This document shows, in pieces, positions 34,827 to 43,144 of a stretch of 56,105 bases of DNA. Below the pieces are notes generated by a model that made no database searches, was not told where the DNA came from, and was given only the letters and a program-made list of their open reading frames with translations. The stretch lies in NCBI GenBank assembly GCA_947624745.1, contig CANQLR010000015.1, positions 1-56,105 of the forward strand. The letters run 5' to 3'. The DNA comes from an uncultured Clostridia bacterium (GTDB taxonomy: Bacteria > Bacillota > Clostridia > Oscillospirales > Ruminococcaceae). Every line of letters begins with the position of its first letter. Positions within the stretch are counted from its first letter, which is position 1. Position numbers and translations under genes: made by a program.

Positions 34827-35963
34827 TCAATATTTGTCTGCCAGCTCTTTCACGCGGTCATAGTATTTCTCCGCCGCTTCGAGCCTTGACATAAACGATC
34901 CCCAAACGACGTCGTCGGCGGCCTTTTCGCCGTTTTCGCCGACGACCGAGAAATGCCGCGCAACATATTCGCAGGTTCTCTCAAAATTCGGGTTTCCTTT
35001 CGTCGCAAGCCTTCTCACCGCTTTTATCCCGCCGCGAACGCTTTCAAGATATTCCCCGACTGCGGACTTGGCGCTTAAATATTTTTCGCGGGCGTTGGCG
35101 ATGTGGAACATATATCTCAGATTCCCGAAAAACGACGGCACCCAGTATGCGATCATCAGAACGACCGCGATCGCGGTGAGCGCCAGGACCGTCGCCGCGG
35201 AATTGGCCTCTGCCCTCGGCACATCGTTGTCAAGAGCAGTTATCGCAATGACCATTCCGAGGCCGCCCGCCAGGATATAGCCGAGGCAGCCGCTGAAATA
35301 TCCGAGGTGTTCCTGATATTTTTTCCACACGAACACGCCTAAAACTATCGCGGATATGACCGAAAGCGCTCCGCAGAAATCCCGAGAAAAGAGCGCGGAA
35401 ACGGGCTCGACGAGCCACAGCGCGCAAACAAGCCCCGCGACTATAGCAAGAATTATCAGGTTTTTGATGAACCCGCCCAGCGAGCCGCCCGTATAGATCC
35501 TCTCCGCCTTATAAAGGCGCTCCATAAGAGCGCCGATATGTGAAAAGGGATACGGTGTTTCGCCGTCTGTCGTTCGGATCAGAAGGGTGTTTCCGATCAT
35601 GGCGGCGTTGTTGATAAGGCTCAGATCTGCCGAGCCGTCCGCATTCGCCTTGGCAAGATAGGTGAGCGTCACCTCTCTCAAGGCCATCGACTGATCGTAC
35701 ATGTTGTTTAACTCAAGGATCCTCAGCGCATAGTCGACGGTGTACTCGGCATATTCAAGGACCTGCCTGCCCGAGGGGTTTTCCCTGTCGCTCTGCAAGC
35801 GCTTTTCAAATTCCGCCGTCGTCCGCGATACAAGCTCCGACGCACCGCAGTAACCGCTGCCCGAATTTAACTCTCCGCTTTTGTGAAGAAGCTTCAGCGC
35901 ACGGTTATACTCACTCGTAAAGAGCATACAGTCCTGCGGCATGACCATCTTTTTCTTCGCCAT
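34827..35963 (-). CDS. Membrane protein, unknown function
   Basis: 378 residues. A soluble, helical N-terminal region (~1-165), about four TM helices between 170 and 290 (FIKNLIILAIVAGLVCALWLV, FCGALSVISAIVLGVFVW, GYILAGGLGMVIAITAL, ATVLALTAIAVVLMIAYWVPSFFG) and a soluble C-terminal tail. No family recognised. Between metG and the kinase-like gene, same strand, with aggggaaa before the ATG. Confidence 0.75.
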   Translation of the reverse strand: MAKKKMVMPQDCMLFTSEYNRALKLLHKSGELNSGSGYCGASELVSRTTAEFEKRLQSDRENPSGRQVLEYAEYTVDYALRILELNNMYDQSMALREVTLTYLAKANADGSADLSLINNAAMIGNTLLIRTTDGETPYPFSHIGALMERLYKAERIYTGGSLGGFIKNLIILAIVAGLVCALWLVEPVSALFSRDFCGALSVISAIVLGVFVWKKYQEHLGYFSGCLGYILAGGLGMVIAITALDNDVPRAEANSAATVLALTAIAVVLMIAYWVPSFFGNLRYMFHIANAREKYLSAKSAVGEYLESVRGGIKAVRRLATKGNPNFERTCEYVARHFSVVGENGEKAADDVVWGSFMSRLEAAEKYYDRVKELADKY

Positions 35964-35984
35964 ATTTTTCCCCTCTGCTTTATT

Positions 35985-37949
35985 TCACCTTATCTTCGCC
36001 CCGGCCGGCACGCTGCCGTCAAGGAAGCAGACCTTTGCCGAGCCGTCCGGCATATCTGCGGCGCAGATCATGCCCTCACTCAGCTCTCCCGCAAGCTTTG
36101 CGGGCTTGAGGTTCGCGACGAAAAGGACGGTCTTGCCGACGAGGTCCTCGGGCGAGTACCATTTTGCGATGCCCGAGAGCACCTGCCGGCCGCCCATGCC
36201 GTCGTCAAGCTTTATTCTTAAGAGCTTTTTGGACTTTTCCACCTTTTCGCAGGAGATTATCTTCCCCGCGCGAAGATCCGCTTTGAAAAATTCGTCGATG
36301 TCTATTTTGGGGGCGAGAGGCGCGGCCTCGGCGGCTTCGGCGGCCTCCTCTGCGGCCTTTTCGGCGGCGGCCTTTTTCTTCATCTCCTCCATCTCGGCTA
36401 TGAGCTCGTTCAGCATTTTCTCGCTGTCTATCCTCGCAAAGAGGGGCTTTGCCTCGCCCACAGTCGTTCCCGCGACGTATCCCCCGAAGGCGGAAAGGGT
36501 CGCGAAGTCGGTGATGTCGGTGTTTATCTGGCGGAAGATCTCGGCGCCGGTCGAGGGCATTATCGGGCTTATCAGCACGCCGATGAAGCGTATCGCCTCG
36601 GTGAGCTCATACATAACCGTTTCGAGCCGCGACTTATCGTCATCTTTTGCGAGCACCCACGGGGTCGTCTCGTCGATATACTTGTTTGCGCGGCGGGCGA
36701 GGGCGATAACGTCCTCGACGGCGTCGGCAAGGCGGAACGCGTCGACGTGTTTTATAAAGCTCTGCGCCGCCTCAAGGCTCTTGGCCTCGAGATCGAGATC
36801 AAACTCGTTCTTTTCGTGAGGAGCGTTCACCACTCCCCCGAAGTATTTATTCACCATGGCGACGGTGCGGTTCACGAGGTTTCCGAGGGTGTTCGCAAGG
36901 TCGGTGTTGTAGCGCTCTATAAACGCCTCGTAGCTCATCGAGCCGTCCGCCGCAAAGGGCATTTCGGAGAGCATATAGTAGCGGGTCGCGTCGGTGCCGA
37001 AGCGGTCGGACATCTCGGAAGCATAGATAACGTTGCCCTTTGATTTCGACATCTTATCCTCGCCGAAAAGGAGCCAAGGGTGGGCGAAGATCTTCTTCGG
37101 GAGCTTCGCGCCGAGCGCCATCAGCCACGCTATCCAATAAATGGAGTGGAAGCGAAGGATATCCTTGCCGATGACGTGGGTGCAGTTTTCCCAGTATTTT
37201 TCATAATTTTCGGAGGGGTGCTCGGGGTCGTAGCCGAGCGCGGTGACATAGTTGTTGAGCGCGTCGATCCAGACATAGACGATGTGCTTCGGGTCAAAAT
37301 CGACCGGCACGCCCCACTTAAACGTCGAGCGGGTGATGCAGAAATCCTGAAGGCCTGGCTTGATGAAGTTGTTGATCATCTCCTTGCGGCGGCTTTCGGG
37401 CTGAATGAACTCGGGGTCCTGCTCGAAGAACTCCTCGAGCCTCTTCTGGTACTTCGAGAGGCGGAAGTAGTAGGCCTCCTCCTTGGTCTTTCTTACCTCG
37501 GCCCCGCAGTCGGGACAGCGGCCGTTTTTGAGCTGGACCTCGGGGAAGAAGCTCTCGCAGGGAAGGCAGTACCACCCCTCGTATTCCGACTTGTAGATAT
37601 CCCCCTGCTCATAGAGCTTGTCGAACATTCTCTGCAAAGCTTTTTCGTGCTCGGGGTCGGTGGTGCGGATGAATTTATCGTAGCTCACGCCGAGGCTGTC
37701 GATGTCGCGGCGTATTATCGCGGAGATGTTGTCGACGTGCTGCTTCGGGGTGATGCCCTGCTTTTCGGCCTCCTCCTCGATCTTCTGGCCGTGCTCGTCG
37801 GTGCCGGTCAGAAAGAAAACGTCATAGCCCTGCATTCGCTTTGTCCTCGCGATCATATCGGCGCAGACGTGGTCGTACAGGTTGCCGATGTGAGGGCGCT
37901 TCGAGGCGTAGGCAATGGCGGTGGTGATCAAATAAGGCGTTTTGGACAT
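35985..37949 (-). CDS. metG: Methionyl-tRNA synthetase
   Basis: 654 residues, usual length. Class I synthetase charging tRNA-Met. HIGH motif as HIGN in AYASKRPHIGNLYDH; zinc-binding CLPCESFFPEV...GRCPDCG; KMSKS motif as DKMSKSKGNV; the anticodon-binding helix bundle follows. An Ala/Glu-rich linker (residues ~525-550) leads to a C-terminal tRNA-binding domain (KADLRAGKIISCEKVEKSKKLLRIKLDDG) of the Trbp111/EMAP type. ATG at 37949 with aaaggaag upstream; own promoter at 37987-38015. Confidence 0.97.
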   Translation of the reverse strand: MSKTPYLITTAIAYASKRPHIGNLYDHVCADMIARTKRMQGYDVFFLTGTDEHGQKIEEEAEKQGITPKQHVDNISAIIRRDIDSLGVSYDKFIRTTDPEHEKALQRMFDKLYEQGDIYKSEYEGWYCLPCESFFPEVQLKNGRCPDCGAEVRKTKEEAYYFRLSKYQKRLEEFFEQDPEFIQPESRRKEMINNFIKPGLQDFCITRSTFKWGVPVDFDPKHIVYVWIDALNNYVTALGYDPEHPSENYEKYWENCTHVIGKDILRFHSIYWIAWLMALGAKLPKKIFAHPWLLFGEDKMSKSKGNVIYASEMSDRFGTDATRYYMLSEMPFAADGSMSYEAFIERYNTDLANTLGNLVNRTVAMVNKYFGGVVNAPHEKNEFDLDLEAKSLEAAQSFIKHVDAFRLADAVEDVIALARRANKYIDETTPWVLAKDDDKSRLETVMYELTEAIRFIGVLISPIMPSTGAEIFRQINTDITDFATLSAFGGYVAGTTVGEAKPLFARIDSEKMLNELIAEMEEMKKKAAAEKAAEEAAEAAEAAPLAPKIDIDEFFKADLRAGKIISCEKVEKSKKLLRIKLDDGMGGRQVLSGIAKWYSPEDLVGKTVLFVANLKPAKLAGELSEGMICAADMPDGSAKVCFLDGSVPAGAKIR

Positions 37950-37986
37950 ATGGTTCTTCCTTTCGGCTAAAGAATAAATATATAGT

Positions 37987-38015
37987 ATTATACACTTTTA
38001 AGGGGGGAATGTCAA
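37987..38015 (-). promoter_or_regulatory. Sigma-A promoter of metG
   Basis: Leftward TTGACA (38015-38010), 17-bp spacer, TATAAT (37992-37987). Exact consensus. No T-box is visible in the short leader. Confidence 0.85.
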
Positions 38016-38034
38016 GGGGGAGGGGAGGGGGCAA

Positions 38035-38303
38035 AGCGGCCAAATTTATGTGAAAAGCGGGAAATGGAAAACGGTCAGTAACGAAGAATCATCAGGCAAA
38101 GTTTTTTATAATGTGGGCGGGATGGACGCTCATGGGGGCGGGGAGGACACGGAGGCCTGCGAGGGGGTGTAGCGGGGTTGCTGCTCGCGCCACATGGCGA
38201 AGCCCGTGTGCGCCTGCGAAGCAGGCGCACCGCCGCCGAACTTGTTTGGCGGGCATGGCGGCAGCTCCGCTGCCGCCCGGGCTTCGCCCCGCCCAGCTCC
38301 CCA
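38035..38303. repeat. Hairpin repeat block F
   Basis: No gene. Module M5 occupies 38209-38290: hairpins with arms GCGCCTGC/GCAGGCGC and GCGGCAGC/GCTGCCGC, followed by GGGCTTCGCCCC. The same module is seen at 44427-44513 and 9587-9682. The part 38035-38205 has no recognisable feature beyond G-rich runs. Confidence 0.65.
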
Positions 38304-38331
38304 CAAAAAATCCCCCTCCACCCGGAGGGGG
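38304..38331 (-). terminator. Terminator of tRNA-Pro
   Basis: Leftward GCCCCCTCC, loop, GGAGGGGGA, then TTTTTT. Nine bases after the tRNA 3' end. It has the same C-rich/G-rich character as repeat module M4. Confidence 0.75.
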
Positions 38332-38339
38332 CACATATA

Positions 38340-38416
38340 TGGTCGAGGTGACGGGATTCGAACCCACGGCCTCCACGTCCCGAACGTGGCGCTCTACCAA
38401 ACTGAGCCACACCTCG
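38340..38416 (-). tRNA. tRNA-Pro(CGG)
   Basis: 77 nt including encoded CCA. Acceptor arms CGAGGTG/CACCTCG, discriminator A, D stem GCTC/GAGC, anticodon stem CCACG/CGTGG with loop TTCGGGA giving anticodon CGG, T arm GTGGG-TTCGAAT-CCCGT. Reads CCG, a frequent codon in GC-rich genomes. Confidence 0.95.
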
Positions 38417-38459
38417 ATATCAGGCGGACGATGTCGCTCGACCGCTCGACCGCCCAAAT

Positions 38460-38488
38460 ATAATATCACATTTTGCGCCGATTGTCAA
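38460..38488 (-). promoter_or_regulatory. Sigma-A promoter of tRNA-Pro
   Basis: Leftward TTGACA (38488-38483), 17-bp spacer, TATTAT (38465-38460), about 45 bp before the tRNA 5' end. Confidence 0.8.
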
Positions 38489-38506
38489 TAGCTTCGCGAA
38501 GATTTT

Positions 38507-40237
38507 TTACACCGTCTTCACAGTGATCTCGCCGAAGCCTTCGGGAAGCTCGTTTTCCTCCAAAAGATCGAGCACCGGCTCGCCGTCGAAGCCGAAATGC
38601 ACACGGCGGATGCCGCTTGACCTCGGCCCGTTTATGCCCGGGCGGGCGTGATAGGTGTTCCACACGTCGCCGTATTCGTCGGTGACGTAGGCATTGTGCC
38701 CGGGACCGTATTCGCCCGGCTTCGAGAGCGAGTGCAGCAGCGGATAGTTTGTCTTGGTCCAGTTTTTAACGTCGAGCAGGTCCGCCCCGTCGTCGGCGGT
38801 CAGCATTCCCACGCAGTAGGTCGAATCGACCAAGGCCGAGGAGAAGGTCAGATAAATTTTTCCGCCGTTTTTGAGCATGAACGGCCCCTCGTCGACGAGC
38901 GTGTGGTTGTTCTGCCAGCCGTATTCGGGCAGGGTCAGCAGTACCGGGTCGCTTATGAGCTTCCACGGTTCCTTTTGGTCGATCTCGGCGATGTAGACCC
39001 ACGCGCCAAGATCAATCGGGTTGAACTGCCGCTGGCTCCACGCGACATAGACGCGCCCCGCGCTCTCGAGCGTGGTCATGTCGAGGGTGATCCCCTTGTC
39101 ATAGAGCGGCGTGCCGTCCTTTTTCAGCACCCTCTTCGGCGCCTCCCACGAGCCCTTGTCGTCGAGCTCGCCGCCGTCCTTCAAGACCATGACGTGCGAC
39201 TGCTCGTCGCCAAACTCCTTCGGGGTGCAGGCGTGGAAGATGTACTCCTTTCCCGCGACGTTGTGAAACTCCGGCGCCCAGAGCAGTCCGCCGACGTGCG
39301 GATATGTCACCGCGTCCAGAACGAGCTTTTCGGGGGCGGTCACGAGCCCCGGGATAGTCTTTGCGCGGCGCGCGTAGAGGCTTCGGTTGCCGTCGGCGTC
39401 GTTCGTCGCGATGAAGTAGTAATCGCCCTTGTAGAAGTAAACGCAGGGGTCTGCGCGGTTTTCGGCGATCGGGAAGTCATAGTGCTCGACGTGGACTTTT
39501 CCGCTGATCTTTCCGCCCTCGGGGGAGCCCCAGTCGACCCTCTTTTTGTGCGTCGAGCCGTCCGAGTAGTGCACTGTCACCCGATATTCGCCGAGATTTT
39601 CCGCGCTCACCGTTTCGGGGACGTCCACCGAGACCGCCTTCGGGGTCAGCAGCTTTTTGAGGACATAATCCGCCTTTTCGGGAGATATTTCAAACTCCGC
39701 ACAGTCATATGCTCCCTCGATATTACAGTCAGTATAATCTTTTCCGAGGTTTCCGCACTCCTTTACGTCGTCGGTCGGAAGAAGCAGGTCGTCGAGCCGC
39801 CTGCGGTAAACTTTCCCCCCGGCAACGTATTTCGCGACCACCCCGCCGTGGCAGCCGCAGAGCTTCAGGGAAACGTCCTCGAGATACTCCCCTGCGAGCC
39901 TTATAAGACCGAGCTCGCTGTAGTGAACGAGATCCGCCGTCTCGAACAAAAGCGCGCAGCCCTTTGAGCTCTCGTCCGGCTCGCCGTTTGCAAGGGTTCT
40001 TATCGCGATCACGAGAAATTTATCGCCCATGTCGAGCACGAACGGCTTTTTAAGGCTCATCGGCGTGAGGGCGTGGGTGGTCGGGTCCTGCGTAGCCTTG
40101 GCGAACAGAACGCCGTAGTTGTGGTTCAGCGGAGCGAAGCCGTCCGCGGTCTCATAGCCGAGGTGCATCGAAAGCCCGAGCCGAGGGGCATATTCCGCCT
40201 CCGAAACGGGGCGGCGGTTATAGCAAATCATCTTCAT
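38507..40237 (-). CDS. Glycoside hydrolase family 43-like enzyme
   Basis: 576 residues, no signal peptide, so cytoplasmic. The C-terminal ~300 residues form a five-bladed propeller of the GH43 type: RADPCVYFYKGDYYFIATND supplies the catalytic-base Asp, LLWAPEFHNVAGKEYIFHAC the blade with the trp/pro motif, and LVDEGPFMLKNGGKIYLTFSSA the general-acid Glu. The N-terminal ~200 residues look like a second, incomplete propeller repeat (GVLFAKATQ, LDMGDKFLVIAIRTL). Likely an arabinofuranosidase or xylosidase on imported oligosaccharides. Downstream of the solute-binding protein gene, past a terminator. Confidence 0.82.
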   Translation of the reverse strand: MKMICYNRRPVSEAEYAPRLGLSMHLGYETADGFAPLNHNYGVLFAKATQDPTTHALTPMSLKKPFVLDMGDKFLVIAIRTLANGEPDESSKGCALLFETADLVHYSELGLIRLAGEYLEDVSLKLCGCHGGVVAKYVAGGKVYRRRLDDLLLPTDDVKECGNLGKDYTDCNIEGAYDCAEFEISPEKADYVLKKLLTPKAVSVDVPETVSAENLGEYRVTVHYSDGSTHKKRVDWGSPEGGKISGKVHVEHYDFPIAENRADPCVYFYKGDYYFIATNDADGNRSLYARRAKTIPGLVTAPEKLVLDAVTYPHVGGLLWAPEFHNVAGKEYIFHACTPKEFGDEQSHVMVLKDGGELDDKGSWEAPKRVLKKDGTPLYDKGITLDMTTLESAGRVYVAWSQRQFNPIDLGAWVYIAEIDQKEPWKLISDPVLLTLPEYGWQNNHTLVDEGPFMLKNGGKIYLTFSSALVDSTYCVGMLTADDGADLLDVKNWTKTNYPLLHSLSKPGEYGPGHNAYVTDEYGDVWNTYHARPGINGPRSSGIRRVHFGFDGEPVLDLLEENELPEGFGEITVKTV

Positions 40238-40254
40238 AATAAAATTCCTTTCGT

Positions 40255-40290
40255 AAAAAAGTCCCCGTCGGTATTAGCCGATGGGGACTT
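40255..40290 (-). terminator. Terminator between solute-binding protein and GH43 genes
   Basis: Leftward AAGTCCCCATCGGC, short loop, GCCGACGGGGACTT-like arm, then TTTTTT. A strong stem; partial readthrough would give much binding protein and less enzyme. Confidence 0.85.
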
Positions 40291-40302
40291 GATCAGCTGT
40301 TA

Positions 40303-41760
40303 TCAGCCTGTGAACTGTCCGGTGTAGGAATAGTCGGCAACAAGCTTGTTGACTTCGTCGAGATAGTACTGAAGCTGCTCGCCGCGCTGCTCCTTGATCT
40401 GCGCCCAGGTGTTGGCCGCGCCGGAGCGGTGGATACCCCAGTCGATCTGGTTGTAGGTGTCCTGGAGGTTAGTCGGCATATCGCCGGTGTAGTACATCCT
40501 GATGTTGGCTGCTGCGAGCTCGCGGCAGGTATCCCACATGGAAAGCATTTCCTCGTTCCACTTGTAGATCTCCTTGAGCTGCTTGCGGTCGATGTTGATG
40601 ACGGTCGGGTCGATGATCTTGAAGCGGTTGCAGGCCGCGAGGAGGTAAACGCCCTCGGGGTTCTTTGCGCCGGTGATGATCATGTAGCCGGTCGGAGTGG
40701 AGTTGAGGTAGTAGGTGCCGTCGCCGTCGGGGTCTCTCGGCAGAGGAGCGAACATGAGCTCGCCGGCCTCGATGTCACCCCAGACCTGGTTGATCTCGTC
40801 AACGGGGTGAGTGAAGCCCGAGTCGTCGCACGGCCAGAACAGGCAGACGCCGTCCTTTATGCCCGCGCCGTATTCGGCGTTGTTTCTGTTGGCCCAGTAG
40901 TTAGTGCCTTCGCGGTAGGTGCAACCGTTCTTAACAAGGTCATAGACAAGGTTCTCGGCGCGCTCGATGATCGGGTCGTCAAGGTTCGAGTAGAAGCCTC
41001 TCTCCTCGTCCTTCTGAACGATGTAGTGGCCGGTCGACTCCTCGCAGAGCGAGTTTACGACGTACCAGCCGTCAACGGCATATCTTCCGGCGTCGCCGTC
41101 GGTGAAGTCCATGCACATGTCATAGTAAACGTCCCATGTCCACTCGTCGTTGTAGTAGAGCTCGGCGGGATCGTCGAAGCCCCATTCCTGCATGACTCTG
41201 CGGTTGTAGGGCATTACCGACTTGAAGGCAAGGTCGGTGATTATAGCGAAGTGGTGGTCGCCCAGAGCGAAGTACTCGGCGGCGTCGGCCATCTCGGACC
41301 AAAGCGGGTCGGTATAGTCGATCCACGCGTCGACCGGCTGATACATGCCCTTGAGGCAGCTCATCGGGAAGACGGCGGTGTTCGAGGTACCCGCAGGGCC
41401 GCAGTCGGGCGAGGTGCCGGCCATAAGGAGGTTGGCAAGGTCGTCGTTGCGGTTCTCGTATGTAGTCTCGACGTATTCGATCTTGCTTCCGTATTTGTTC
41501 TGGAAGGTCCAGTAACCCGAGTTTACTATTTCGTCCTCATCGTAGTTCTGGAGCGGGTCGTACCAGCAGAACCACTGTACCACGGAGTTTGCGCCCGCGG
41601 CAGTCTCGGCGTCGGGAAGATAGATTCCCGCTGCGTTAAGTATAGCTTCGGCGTCCTCGGTCGAGAGCGTCAGCTGAATAGGTTCGCGCTTTCTGCCGCC
41701 GCAGCCTACAAGGGCGACTATCATAAGCAGACAAAGCGCTATGGCGATAATTCTTTTCAT
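40303..41760 (-). CDS. Extracellular solute-binding lipoprotein (sugar ABC importer)
   Basis: 485 residues. Signal peptide MKRIIAIALCLLMIVA and lipobox LVGC. The mature protein shows features of the family 1 sugar-binding type: NLLMAGTSPDCGPAGT near residue 110, WTWDVYYDMCMDFTD near 210 and LPRDPDGDGTYYLNSTPTGYMI near 350. It captures an oligosaccharide for import. No permease genes are adjacent; the GH43 enzyme follows, pointing to arabinoxylan- or xylan-type sugars. A promoter and a perfect inverted repeat lie upstream. Confidence 0.87.
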   Translation of the reverse strand: MKRIIAIALCLLMIVALVGCGGRKREPIQLTLSTEDAEAILNAAGIYLPDAETAAGANSVVQWFCWYDPLQNYDEDEIVNSGYWTFQNKYGSKIEYVETTYENRNDDLANLLMAGTSPDCGPAGTSNTAVFPMSCLKGMYQPVDAWIDYTDPLWSEMADAAEYFALGDHHFAIITDLAFKSVMPYNRRVMQEWGFDDPAELYYNDEWTWDVYYDMCMDFTDGDAGRYAVDGWYVVNSLCEESTGHYIVQKDEERGFYSNLDDPIIERAENLVYDLVKNGCTYREGTNYWANRNNAEYGAGIKDGVCLFWPCDDSGFTHPVDEINQVWGDIEAGELMFAPLPRDPDGDGTYYLNSTPTGYMIITGAKNPEGVYLLAACNRFKIIDPTVINIDRKQLKEIYKWNEEMLSMWDTCRELAAANIRMYYTGDMPTNLQDTYNQIDWGIHRSGAANTWAQIKEQRGEQLQYYLDEVNKLVADYSYTGQFTG

Positions 41761-41798
41761 CTGTTCCTGCCTTTCTGTAAGGTAAATGCGAAAATTCT

Positions 41799-41857
41799 CC
41801 CTTAATACGATATTAAGGGTACAAATAATTATAGCACGAAAACGGTACTGGTTGCAA
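41799..41857 (-). promoter_or_regulatory. Promoter and inverted repeat upstream of the solute-binding protein
   Basis: Leftward TTGCAA (41857-41852), 18-bp spacer, TATAAT (41833-41828). Just downstream is a perfect inverted repeat with arms CCCTTAAT (41799-41806) and ATTAAGGG (41812-41819), spacer 5 bp. It could be an operator or a 5' mRNA hairpin. Confidence 0.6.
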
Positions 41858-41925
41858 GTGTGATATTATACAGTTTTTAGGCCATGCTTTTGGACTATTT
41901 GACGATTTTAACAGTTGAAAGCGTT

Positions 41926-42999
41926 TCACACTTTACCTCTTTTCGCCGCGAAATATGCCTTGTTGGCCAGAACCGACGGGTGGCCGGGCTCGATTTTTTC
42001 GGCAAGCAGGTTAAATTTTTCCGAGAGATCATGCTGCCCGAGGCGGTCGCAAATCACGCAGAGCTGTAAATACGGCACCAGTCCCCCGTAATCCGCCGGG
42101 ACGAACCCGCCGAGGCGCTTTCGGTACTGCCCCGGGGCCATGAGATACCAGAGCTTTGCGGCGTTAAGGTCGCCTTTTTCCAAAAACCTCCGCCCCATCT
42201 CGCAGCAGAGGTCGGCCCTCGGCTCGCCCAAAAGAAGGCAGTAGGAGAGTTCAAGGTCGGCGGCCTCTCGCTCGCCCATATCTAAAAGCAGCTGCGAGAG
42301 TTCGAACGAGGCGGATATGCGCGTTTCAAGCCAGCCGGACGGGTCGCGCGAGCAGCGCAGGAACCAATTTTTGGCCTCCTCACGCCGCCCGGCAGAGAGG
42401 AGCTCGCGCGCGAGGTAGTAGCTCTCCCTCGGGGGCAAAAAGCCGTCGCGAAGGAGCTTTTTCTCCAAAATGCGAAGGTTTCGCGCGGGGTCGGAGGGCT
42501 TTATTTTTCGGTGTTCGATGTACGCGGGGCTGTGGATTATTTTTCCGCGCGGAGGCACCGCCTCGTGCACCTCGCCGACAAAGCGGAACGCGGGGTCGTT
42601 TTTAAAAATCCTCTCGCGAGGATACTCGAGGGTCGCCCTCTCCCCCGAAAAGCCGACGCGATAGTTAAGCATCACGATATCGGGGCGCTCGGTTTCGAGC
42701 CGGGAAAAGAGGTTTTTGAGCTCCTCGCGGCTCTCGGGCGGGATCACGTCGTCGGCGTCGAGCCACATGATGTAATCCCCCGAAGCCTTTGAGATAGCGA
42801 AGTTGCGCGCCGCCGAAAAGTCGTCCGCCCACTCGAAATCGAAAACGTTCCGGGTGAATTTAAGGGCCTCCTCACGGGTCCTGTCCCGCGAGCCGGTGTC
42901 GACGATAACGATCTCGTCGAAAAGCCCCGCGGCGCTTTCAAGGCACCTCGGCAGGGCGGCCTCCTCGTCGCGGACTATCATGGTAAGCGAAATTTTCAT
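41926..42999 (-). CDS. Family 2 glycosyltransferase with TPR-like tail
   Basis: 357 residues from ATG 42999 (GGAGG six bases upstream). GT2 domain of the SunS/WaaE type: [35 protein letters not shown] and [15 protein letters not shown], where DADD is the metal/nucleotide-sugar motif. The C-terminal ~130 residues are helical repeats ([38 protein letters not shown]) like TPRs, common in protein glycosyltransferases. Divergent from the collagen-like protein across ~145 bp, which makes the Thr-rich GXT repeats a likely substrate. Confidence 0.85.
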   Translation of the reverse strand: MKISLTMIVRDEEAALPRCLESAAGLFDEIVIVDTGSRDRTREEALKFTRNVFDFEWADDFSAARNFAISKASGDYIMWLDADDVIPPESREELKNLFSRLETERPDIVMLNYRVGFSGERATLEYPRERIFKNDPAFRFVGEVHEAVPPRGKIIHSPAYIEHRKIKPSDPARNLRILEKKLLRDGFLPPRESYYLARELLSAGRREEAKNWFLRCSRDPSGWLETRISASFELSQLLLDMGEREAADLELSYCLLLGEPRADLCCEMGRRFLEKGDLNAAKLWYLMAPGQYRKRLGGFVPADYGGLVPYLQLCVICDRLGQHDLSEKFNLLAEKIEPGHPSVLANKAYFAAKRGKV

Positions 43000-43077
43000 A
43001 AAAAGCCTCCGAAGTTTTTTATACATTATATTCGCGCGGGAGGCTTTTAAAGACCGTGGCGGCGGGGCGCGGGGCTG

Positions 43078-43085
43078 CATAAAAT
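43078..43085 (+). promoter_or_regulatory. Possible sporulation (sigma-E/K-like) -10 element
   Basis: CATAAAAT is one mismatch from the CATACAnT -10 consensus of mother-cell sigma factors, 60 bp before the collagen-like gene. No -35 match was found, and no sigma-A promoter is visible in the divergent region. Tentative. Confidence 0.25.
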
Positions 43086-43144
43086 GTATTACGGCGACAA
43101 AGCGCGCCGCCTCCCTCGGGAGGTATCTATCTGGAGGAAAATTT

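Noticed and set aside
41916-41928. cre/LacI-like site TGAAAGCGTTTCA
   Set aside because: One base shorter than cre consensus, overlaps the stop codon of the glycosyltransferase gene and lies 59 bp upstream of the nearest -35 box; probably chance.
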